Shown: piece by piece, positions 1 to 5,050 of the stretch | Layout of the letters: every line of letters starts with the position of its first letter | Position numbering within the stretch: position 1 is the stretch's first letter | Source of the DNA: Methylocystaceae bacterium UBA5192 | Lineage (GTDB): Bacteria > Pseudomonadota > Alphaproteobacteria > Rhizobiales > Beijerinckiaceae | Direction of reading: 5' to 3' | NCBI GenBank assembly: GCA_002412985.1 | Contig: DHWC01000069.1 | Span: forward strand, 1 to 7,053 | Length of the DNA stretch: 7,053 bases | Notes under the pieces: generated by a model | Database searches by the model: none | The model's input: the letters and a program-made list of their open reading frames with translations, nothing else | What the model was told of the DNA's origin: nothing | Program-made: the position numbers and the translations under genes

Positions 1-222
1 GCTCATGCCGATCTCCATGTTCGACACATTACCTCTGATTTTATTGATACTTATATTGAAGAAATGGGAGATAAAATTTTATCAAGCGCCGGCGGCTATC
101 AAATAGAGGCGTTGGGGGCTCAGTTATTTTCATCAATAGAAGGCGATCATTGGACAATTATGGGTCTGCCTATTTTACCCTTACTGGAAGCCTTGAGAAA
201 TGAGGGAGCCTTAATTTCATGA
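1..222 (+). CDS. maf: Maf-family nucleotide pyrophosphatase (YceF type), C-terminal part
   Basis: This is the last 73 codons of a gene that begins before the window; the reading frame is open from base 1 to a TGA. Maf proteins are cytoplasmic nucleoside triphosphate pyrophosphatases of about 190-200 residues that hydrolyse non-canonical or modified nucleotides. The visible part has the family's C-terminal signature: a D-x-x-Y helix ending in EEMGDKIL, then AGGYQIEALGAQLF, IEGDHWTIMGLPILPLLEALR. The GLGAQLF/IEGD/GLPLLPLL pattern fits the alphaproteobacterial YceF-like subgroup better than YhdE. The TGA overlaps the coaE start codon (ATGA), so the two genes are probably translationally coupled. 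The N-terminal substrate-binding and catalytic residues lie outside the window and cannot be checked. The family call is firm; exact substrate preference is not determinable. Confidence 0.9.
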   Translation, partial: AHADLHVRHITSDFIDTYIEEMGDKILSSAGGYQIEALGAQLFSSIEGDHWTIMGLPILPLLEALRNEGALIS

Positions 223-827
223 GTGAAACTAGACCATTGCGCATTGGTCTGACCGGCTCCATAGGCATGGGAAAATCAACAACTGCGCAGCTCTTTCGCG
301 ACGAAGGGATCGCCGTATTTGATTCTGATGCGATTGTTCATGAACTCTATCAAGGCGCTGCGGTAGAGCCAATCGCACATAGCTTTCCGCAAGTGTTAGA
401 AAATGGCGTCATTAATCGCGCGAAGCTTGCGGATATTGTGTTAAAAAATCCGCAAGCATTAAAGCAAGTAGAAGAGATCGTTCATCCGCTTGTCTGGTCT
501 GAGCGGGATAAATTCTTCAAAGCAAATCAAGAAGCAGGCGCCAATCTCGTCGTTTATGATATTCCATTGCTTTTTGAAAAGGGCGTGGATTCTAGCGTTG
601 ATGTCATAGTCGTTGTATCAGCAACATCTGAGACGCAAAAATCTCGCGTGCTTGCGCGGCCAGGAATGACTGTTGAGAAATTTGAGGCTTTAAAGTCAAA
701 ACAAATGAGCGATCTTGAAAAACGCGCGCGCGCCGATTTCATTATAGATACAAGTCTCGGCTTGGAGTCTGCGCGTCAACAAGTTCATGAGATCCTTGAA
801 AAATTAAACCAGCCTCGGTCAAAATAG
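219..827 (+). CDS. coaE: Dephospho-CoA kinase
   Basis: CoaE phosphorylates the 3'-hydroxyl of the ribose in dephospho-CoA with ATP, the last step of coenzyme A synthesis, in the cytosol. The 202-residue product has the usual length. It shows the P-loop GSIGMGKS at residues 13-20, the FDSD motif at 34-37 (Asp35/Asp37, acid and substrate site), an HP pair at 89-90 in the CoA-binding region, YDIPLLFEKG at 113-122, and the lid region with Q140, R143 and R147 followed by the conserved Q162. It ends with the DFIIDTS strand typical of the family. The ATG at 219 overlaps the maf stop and has a GGAG about 11 bases upstream. dnaQ follows after 12 bases, so maf, coaE and dnaQ look like one transcript. 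In many relatives aroE lies directly before this gene; it is absent here. Confidence 0.98.
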   Translation: MSETRPLRIGLTGSIGMGKSTTAQLFRDEGIAVFDSDAIVHELYQGAAVEPIAHSFPQVLENGVINRAKLADIVLKNPQALKQVEEIVHPLVWSERDKFFKANQEAGANLVVYDIPLLFEKGVDSSVDVIVVVSATSETQKSRVLARPGMTVEKFEALKSKQMSDLEKRARADFIIDTSLGLESARQQVHEILEKLNQPRSK

Positions 828-839
828 GGCTAAAAGTAA

Positions 840-1553
840 ATGCGTGAAATTGTTTTTGATACAGAGACAACCGGTCTAGATCCAGCTCAAGGTCATCGCA
901 TCGTTGAAATTGGCGCCGTGGAAATTTCAAACCTTATTCCAACCGGTCGCGTCTTTCACGTTTATCTTAATCCTGAACGCGATATGCCTGAAGAGGCGTT
1001 TCGGGTGCATGGTCTGTCAAATGAATTTCTGCTCCAACATAAACGCTTTGCCGACATCGTCGCAGAATTTATAGATTTTATTGAAGATTCGCCTTTGGTC
1101 GCGCATAACGCGGAATTCGATACCCGCTTTTTAAACGCAGAATTGGCGCTTGTGGATCTCCCCGCGCTCGCGGGCAGTCGCATCGTTGACACGCTCGCCA
1201 TGGCGCGGCGCTTAAATCCTGGAAGTCCCGCCTCTCTCGATGCGCTCTGTCAGCGCTATGGCATCGATAGTTCTCGTCGAGAGAAACACGGCGCATTGCT
1301 CGATGCGGGCTTATTAGCGGAAGTCTATGCTGAGTTATGCGGAGGGCGTCAGGCCGCTCTTTCTTTGCAAGCGACGAGCGGCGCGGCGCGGCGAAACACA
1401 AAAAATAATCTTATGACTGAACGGCCTCAGCCATTAGCCAGCCGGCTCAGCGCATCAGAAATTGACGCCCATCAGAAATTTATCGAGACGCTCGCGCCTA
1501 ATCCGCTTTGGGCGCGTTATCTTGACAGCCAACAAGATAAAACGCCCAATTAA
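840..1553 (+). CDS. dnaQ: DNA polymerase III epsilon subunit (3'-5' proofreading exonuclease)
   Basis: DnaQ removes misincorporated bases as part of the polymerase III core. The 237-residue product starts at once with the DEDDh exonuclease fold: Exo I has Asp7 and Glu9 in FDTETTGLDP, Exo II is AHNAEFD with Asp94, and Exo III is KHGALLDA with His150 and Asp155, so all five metal or catalytic residues are present. Beyond the domain, QAALSL at 171-176 resembles the internal beta-clamp-binding hexapeptide of epsilon (inference from position just after the exonuclease domain). The remaining tail of about 60 residues is where the E. coli protein contacts the alpha subunit; its sequence is not conserved enough to judge. 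The start has AGGG about 10 bases upstream, inside and just after the coaE stop. The gene converges with secB, with 15 bases between the two stops. Confidence 0.97.
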   Translation: MREIVFDTETTGLDPAQGHRIVEIGAVEISNLIPTGRVFHVYLNPERDMPEEAFRVHGLSNEFLLQHKRFADIVAEFIDFIEDSPLVAHNAEFDTRFLNAELALVDLPALAGSRIVDTLAMARRLNPGSPASLDALCQRYGIDSSRREKHGALLDAGLLAEVYAELCGGRQAALSLQATSGAARRNTKNNLMTERPQPLASRLSASEIDAHQKFIETLAPNPLWARYLDSQQDKTPN

Positions 1554-1570
1554 GCTTATTAAGCTGCGTT
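1541..1570. terminator. Weak nested inverted repeat over the dnaQ/secB stop codons
   Basis: The arms AACGC (1541-1545) and GCGTT (1566-1570) enclose a second perfect repeat AGCTTA-T-TAAGCT (1553-1565). The stop codons of dnaQ (1551-1553) and secB (1569-1571) are within or touching it. Read on the - strand the outer arm is followed by TT then ATCTTG, a poor T-tract; on the + strand there is none worth naming. The stem is short, interrupted on one side and AT-rich inside. It may act as a modest bidirectional end signal between converging genes, but this is inference and it could be chance. Confidence 0.22.
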
Positions 1571-2063
1571 AATTCGCCTTTGAAATATCGGCTCCCGCAG
1601 CGCCGGATTCAGCAAGCTTTTGCTGATAAAGCGCAACAAAGTCGATTGGATCGATATAGAGTGGCGGAAACCCGCCGTCTCGCGTCGCATTCGCGACAAT
1701 CTGTCTAACAAAGGGAAAAAGCAGACGGGGGCATTCAATCATGACAATCGGATGCACCTGATCTTTTGGAATATTCATCAAACGAAACACGCCGCCATAT
1801 TCCAAATCTAGCTTAAATAATAAATTTTCTCCCTCGCCTGCTTTAGCGTCAACCAACAATGAGACGGCAAAATCCGTATCTGACATTTGTTGCGCATTGA
1901 CGTTAACTTGCAGCGTAATGTTGGGAGATTTTTCTTGTGGCCCAAGCGAACGGGGCGCATTTGGATTTTCGAAAGAAAAATCTTTTAAATATTGAACAAG
2001 CGCATTGAGGGCAGGAGCGCCTTCCGGCGCGGTTTTAGCGCCGTTGCTTGTGGTGTCGGTCAT
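1569..2063 (-). CDS. secB: Protein-export chaperone SecB
   Basis: SecB is a tetrameric cytosolic chaperone that keeps preproteins unfolded and passes them to SecA at the translocon. The 164-residue product is of normal length for the family. Recognisable segments are QYLKDFSFENPNAP at 24-37, the beta strand ITLQVNVNAQ at 49-58, the D-x-E-Y-G-G-V-F strand near 86-93, IECPRLLFPFVRQIV at 109-123 and GGFPPLYIDPIDFVALYQ at 130-147, all colinear with E. coli SecB. The C-terminal tail is short. The ATG is preceded by GGGAGA about 8 bases upstream on the - strand. It lies 98 bases downstream of fxsA on the same strand; that gap is long enough for its own promoter, but I see no convincing -35/-10 pair. 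It converges on dnaQ. Confidence 0.97.
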   Translation of the reverse strand: MTDTTSNGAKTAPEGAPALNALVQYLKDFSFENPNAPRSLGPQEKSPNITLQVNVNAQQMSDTDFAVSLLVDAKAGEGENLLFKLDLEYGGVFRLMNIPKDQVHPIVMIECPRLLFPFVRQIVANATRDGGFPPLYIDPIDFVALYQQKLAESGAAGADISKAN

Positions 2064-2161
2064 TTTTTGGATCTCCCAGCCAATAAATGTGGGTCAAAGT
2101 TGCGCCCCGGTAACACGTCTCACCAAGCCGAACAAGCGAGCGCCCATCTAAACCGGAGCGG

Positions 2162-2581
2162 TCATGAACCCGAAGCGTCACGTCCTCGGATAATTTTCCA
2201 CTCCTGGGGGGAAAGCTCTATGAGTCGCTCCGCAATGGGGGAAGAGGCCTGTTGGATGCGCTGAATAAAATTTTTGCGAAGCGTGGGCGATTTTAACGCC
2301 AAGCCAAGGAGATCAGAGGCAAAGCCAGGTAAAATCAAACAAATATCTGCGAGCGCCGCCAAGGCGGCGTCCAATCCGGCCGCATCCCGCTTAATTTTAA
2401 GACTTTGTTTTTCTTGGATTTTAAATAGTTTTCTGAGATTGCTGAGTCCCAGTAGGCTCGTCGCTAGCGCTAAAGCGAGGGTAGCCAGCAAGCCAATCGA
2501 TCGTAAAATCAGGGTAAAAAGTAGAATTTCCGAGAAAATCCAAAACACCAACAATAGCGGCAGTTTTTTCCCCTGAAACAC
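2162..2581 (-). CDS. fxsA: FxsA-family inner-membrane protein, GTG start
   Basis: FxsA proteins are small cytoplasmic-membrane proteins; E. coli FxsA (suppressor of F exclusion of phage T7) gives the family its name, and the general function is poorly known. With the GTG start at 2581 the product has 139 residues, close to the E. coli length of about 158. It shows a hydrophobic segment at about 7-26, a second at about 29-46 ending in an LLGLSNLRKL turn, a polar stretch, then a third hydrophobic region at 72-96 containing the family signature LPGFASDLLGLAL (84-96) and a following SPTLRK. The central part is more diverged than usual: the Arg/Gly-rich linker seen in many FxsA proteins is replaced by Lys-rich sequence. 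An upstream ATG exists at 2836, but it would add 85 residues with no FxsA character and overlap timA. secB follows on the same strand, the gene order found in related genomes. Confidence 0.85.
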   Translation of the reverse strand: MFQGKKLPLLLVFWIFSEILLFTLILRSIGLLATLALALATSLLGLSNLRKLFKIQEKQSLKIKRDAAGLDAALAALADICLILPGFASDLLGLALKSPTLRKNFIQRIQQASSPIAERLIELSPQEWKIIRGRDASGS

Positions 2582-2590
2582 CTTGGGCTT

Positions 2591-2596
2591 CTCTCC
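2591..2596 (-). promoter_or_regulatory. Ribosome binding site that fixes the fxsA GTG start
   Basis: On the - strand GGAGAG lies 9 bases before the GTG at 2581. This is the only good Shine-Dalgarno match near the point where FxsA similarity begins, and it supports the GTG over the far upstream ATG. Confidence 0.65.
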
Positions 2597-2692
2597 AAAT
2601 GACTGCGGCGATCCGTCCAGCTCTTGATTCGTGACATGCGCAGGTCGACATGATAGCCGACAGGATGAAAAATCCGAAAATATCAAAGTTTT

Positions 2693-2696
2693 GGAG
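2693..2696 (+). promoter_or_regulatory. Ribosome binding site for timA
   Basis: GGAG lies 6 bases before the ATG at 2703. It supports that start over a GTG at 2631, which would add 24 residues without the expected N-terminal membrane segment pattern and extend into the divergent control region. Confidence 0.65.
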
Positions 2697-2702
2697 CCCC
2701 TC

Positions 2703-3389
2703 ATGCCGCCGACTGGCGAAATTTTTGATCCCGCGCTGATTATCTTCGCAGCGCTTGCTGTTTTTATCTGCTGGAAGTTGCGTTCGGTTCTGGGCGTTCG
2801 CATTGATCGCGACGCTCTGCCGCCAGCCCATTTCAATCCAGGTCCAATCGCCGCTGCGCCTGTGCGCCCGATGGCAAAACCGCGTCCTCAGCCTGAACAA
2901 GATGGCGCTGAGCGTTGGCGGGGGGTGGCTGAGAAGGACAGCGCCGGCTGGAGAGGTCTTGATGAGATCGCAAAAGCGGAACCTAATTTTGATGGCGCTG
3001 AGTTTATCGAAGGCGCGCGCCGCGCCTATGAAATTATTGTGTCCGCCTTTGCGAAAGGCGATCGCGAGACGTTGCGACCGCTCCTGTCAACTGAAACCTA
3101 TGACGTCTTTGCGCAGGAAATTTCAAAACGCGAACAATCTGGAGAAACGCTTGAAACGGCAGTTGTCGCAATTGACGTCGCGACGGTAAGCGCTGCGCGC
3201 GTTCAAGCGCAACGCGTTGAGGTAACGGTAAAATTTGAAGCCAGGCTGATGAGCGTTCGACGGGATAAGAATGGCGAAACCATCGACGGCGGTCGAACAA
3301 TTCCTGTCATTGAATTATGGACATTTGCGCGAGACCCCCGCGCGCAGGATCCAAATTGGAAACTCATCGCGACCCATGCGGCGGGATAA
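2703..3389 (+). CDS. timA: Tim44-like membrane-anchored protein (TimA)
   Basis: The 228-residue product has an N-terminal IFDPALIIFAALAVFICWKLRSVLG stretch (7-31), of which about 11-24 is a single membrane segment followed by Lys/Arg, then a proline-rich linker (about 39-65), and a Tim44/TimA domain from about 97 to the end. The domain is recognisable from FIEGARRAYEIIVSAFAKGD (101-120), the LRPLLS helix (124-129), and the closing ELWTFARDP (204-212) and NWKLIATHA (218-226) strands. The fold is shared with the C-terminal domain of mitochondrial Tim44, an import-motor component; the bacterial role is not well defined, and a link to protein insertion or envelope functions is inference. The ATG at 2703 has GGAG 6 bases upstream. 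mltA begins on the base after the TAA, in the same frame. The gene is divergent from fxsA. Confidence 0.9.
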   Translation: MPPTGEIFDPALIIFAALAVFICWKLRSVLGVRIDRDALPPAHFNPGPIAAAPVRPMAKPRPQPEQDGAERWRGVAEKDSAGWRGLDEIAKAEPNFDGAEFIEGARRAYEIIVSAFAKGDRETLRPLLSTETYDVFAQEISKREQSGETLETAVVAIDVATVSAARVQAQRVEVTVKFEARLMSVRRDKNGETIDGGRTIPVIELWTFARDPRAQDPNWKLIATHAAG

Positions 3390-4484
3390 ATGTGGGCGCC
3401 GCCTGAGAAGTTAGAGCTAATCGCCTTTGAGGCGATTAGCGGCTTCGATAGCGATGATTTAGAAGCAGCCCTCAGCGTATTTAAAACTTCCGCACGGCGT
3501 CTATTGGATGGGCGTGACCAACAACGCCCCGCGCTTCCTCCTCCTCCGAGCCTCGTCGCGATTGCACAGGCGGCCTTAGAAGAAGAGACAACAGCGCCAG
3601 ATTTTTTTAGGCGCTGGTTTCTGCCCTTTAGGCTTCCCAATCCAGGTTTTGTTACGGCCTATTATGAACCTGAGGTGGAGGCCCGTCGCCTTCCTTCATC
3701 CGACTACACAACGCCTGTGCTCGCGCGGCCTGAGGATCTCGTAACTCTAAATGAAACGCCGTTGATTTTACCAACAGGCGAAATCTTGACGAGTGCGCGA
3801 AAGCAATCAAACGGGGCCTATATCCCTTATCCAGATCGCCAAGCGATTGAAGAACAAGGCGCGGCGATCGGAGCGAAAACGCTTGCCTATGTGCGTGATC
3901 CAGTCGAATTATTTCTTCTGCAGGTTCAAGGATCGGCTCGGTTAAAATTTGATACGGGTGAGAGTGTTGGGCTGACATATGATGGTCGAAATGGCTGGCC
4001 TTACACCTCAATTGGCAAGCGATTAATTGAAACAGGAATTGTGCGCGCCGATGAAATGTCGCTTGATCGATTAAAAGCGACAGTCAGAGAAATGGGCGTT
4101 GCGCCTGGCGCGCCAGGACGTCGGTTGATGCAAGAAAACCGCTCTTATGTTTTTTTTGCGTTAGATGAGACATTAGAACGGCGTCTTGGCCCAATTGGCG
4201 GGGAAGGCTGCGCCCTAACCCCCTTGCGATCAATAGCGATTGATCGCAGCTTATGGTGCTACGGTGCGCCATTTTGGATTTCGACAAGAATTCCTTGGCG
4301 AAATAATCAAGAAACGCCATTTGATCGATTGATGATTGCGCAAGATACTGGTTCTGCGATTCTGGGCGCAGCGCGCGCGGATTTGTTTTTTGGTTCTGGC
4401 GATCAAGCCGGACAATTGGCTGGGGCTGTTCGACACAAGGCTGATTTTATCGTTCTTTTGCCTAAAGAAAGTTTAGCCCTATGA
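3390..4484 (+). CDS. mltA: Membrane-bound lytic murein transglycosylase A (MltA family)
   Basis: MltA enzymes cleave the MurNAc-GlcNAc bond of peptidoglycan to give 1,6-anhydro ends. The 364-residue product matches the family from residue 8 on: FVTAYYEPEV (87-96), a barrel domain with YIPYPDRQAIE (144-153), DPVELFLLQVQGSARL (170-185), YDGRNGWPYTSIGK (197-210), and a C-terminal 3D domain with AQDTGSAI (317-324), D331 and GSGD (335-338). These acidic positions include the family's catalytic Asp region. No signal peptide, lipobox or N-terminal membrane segment is visible, although the enzyme must reach the periplasm. The codon before the ATG is the in-frame timA stop, so no longer N-terminus is possible. 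Two perfect hairpins lie in the gene (3416-3440, 4225-4248). The TGA overlaps the smr ATG. Confidence 0.95.
   Translation: MWAPPEKLELIAFEAISGFDSDDLEAALSVFKTSARRLLDGRDQQRPALPPPPSLVAIAQAALEEETTAPDFFRRWFLPFRLPNPGFVTAYYEPEVEARRLPSSDYTTPVLARPEDLVTLNETPLILPTGEILTSARKQSNGAYIPYPDRQAIEEQGAAIGAKTLAYVRDPVELFLLQVQGSARLKFDTGESVGLTYDGRNGWPYTSIGKRLIETGIVRADEMSLDRLKATVREMGVAPGAPGRRLMQENRSYVFFALDETLERRLGPIGGEGCALTPLRSIAIDRSLWCYGAPFWISTRIPWRNNQETPFDRLMIAQDTGSAILGAARADLFFGSGDQAGQLAGAVRHKADFIVLLPKESLAL
3416..3440. repeat. Perfect 10-bp inverted repeat with 5-base loop near the mltA start
   Basis: GCTAATCGCC (3416-3425) and GGCGATTAGC (3431-3440) are exact reverse complements around the loop TTTGA. It covers mltA codons 9-17 and begins 26 bases after the timA stop/mltA start junction. 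No T-tract follows, so it is not a standard terminator. In the mRNA it would form a stable stem close to the translation start. Confidence 0.75.
4225..4248. repeat. Perfect 9-bp inverted repeat with 6-base loop inside mltA
   Basis: TGCGATCAA (4225-4233) and TTGATCGCA (4240-4248) are exact reverse complements around TAGCGA; a U-G pair could extend the RNA stem by one. It encodes the LRSIAIDRS segment of MltA. No T-tract follows. Confidence 0.6.
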
Positions 4485-5050
4485 ACGAAGGGTCTCGTCG
4501 CTACTCTCGGCGTTTATCAAAAGCAGAGAGCGAACTCTGGAGCAGCGTTACGGCAGATGTGCGGCCGATACAAAGACGCAACGCACAAGAGGTCGTTTTA
4601 TCTCACCCGGATGAACAGAAAAAAAATCCCACAGAAACAGCACAAAATTCTTCGAAGAAAATAATTCATGAACAAGAGAAACAATTCAGAAGCCTAACGC
4701 CGATTCAAGATATTGATTACCGCACCCACGCGAAAATAAGACGTGGACGATTGGAAGTTGATGCGAAACTTGATTTACATGGCTTAAGACAAGATGAGGC
4801 GCAAAGGGCGCTGACGGCGTTTCTGCGGCGCGCGCAAGCCGATGGCGCTAAAATTGTTATTGTCGTTACTGGAAAAGGCCAAACGCGCGAAGAGGGCGGC
4901 GTCTTGCGTCGCGTTGTGCCTCTATGGTTACAAGCGCCTCAATTAAGAGATCTCATAATTAGTTTTGGCGAAGCGGCGCGCCACCATGGCGGCGAGGGCG
5001 CATTATATGTTCGAATTCGTCGCGCGGATCGCTTTCGGGGCGTTACTTAA
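4481..5050 (+). CDS. Smr-domain protein (possible nuclease)
   Basis: The 189-residue product has a basic, low-complexity N-terminal half (1-95; many Lys, Arg, Gln, Glu) and a C-terminal Smr domain from about 94 to 180. The domain shows the two family motifs: LDLHGL at 97-102 and TGKG at 130-133, followed by GVLRRVVPLWL (140-150) and the closing HHGGEGALYVRIRR (168-181). Smr domains are found in MutS2 and in stand-alone proteins and can have nicking endonuclease or RNA-cleaving activity; which nucleic acid this one acts on is unknown. The ATG overlaps the mltA stop (ATGA), indicating coupling. A timA-mltA-smr order is common in alphaproteobacteria. The TAA shares bases 5048-5049 with the hemY stop on the other strand, so there is no intergenic space for a terminator. 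Confidence 0.94.
   Translation: MNEGSRRYSRRLSKAESELWSSVTADVRPIQRRNAQEVVLSHPDEQKKNPTETAQNSSKKIIHEQEKQFRSLTPIQDIDYRTHAKIRRGRLEVDAKLDLHGLRQDEAQRALTAFLRRAQADGAKIVIVVTGKGQTREEGGVLRRVVPLWLQAPQLRDLIISFGEAARHHGGEGALYVRIRRADRFRGVT

Larger units (their letters stand above)
2582..2702. promoter_or_regulatory. Divergent control region between fxsA and timA
   Basis: These 121 bases separate the GTG of fxsA (leftward) from the ATG of timA (rightward), so promoters for fxsA(-secB) and timA-mltA-smr should lie here or just inside the genes. I looked for sigma-70-like pairs. On the + strand TTGATT at 2624-2629 has only poor -10 candidates at acceptable spacing (around 2648-2654). On the - strand TTGATA lies near 2685 without a good -10. 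No clear operator palindrome is seen. The promoter role is inferred from gene layout rather than from motif matches. Confidence 0.4.

Noticed and set aside
1078..1401. 107-codon open frame on the - strand inside dnaQ, with no recognisable product
   Set aside because: It lies wholly within dnaQ, whose full set of exonuclease motifs is intact; the composition is Arg/Ala-rich as expected from reading GC-rich codons in the wrong frame.
2631..2702. Upstream GTG start at 2631 for timA
   Set aside because: The GGAG 6 bases before the ATG at 2703 and the position of the membrane segment at residues 11-24 fit the shorter form; the extension is charged and would use up the control region.
2421..2900. 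159-codon - strand frame overlapping fxsA and timA
   Set aside because: It crosses the divergent control region and covers the start of timA in antisense; its sequence shows no family resemblance, while the two real genes have domain evidence.
3010..3026. 7-bp GC-only stem (AGGCGCG/CGCGCCT) in timA
   Set aside because: It encodes the conserved GARRAYE of the Tim44-like domain and is easily explained by Ala/Arg codons; no T-run follows.
2755..3189. 144-codon + strand frame overlapping timA
   Set aside because: It is out of frame within timA, which has a membrane segment and Tim44-like domain; no ribosome site supports it.
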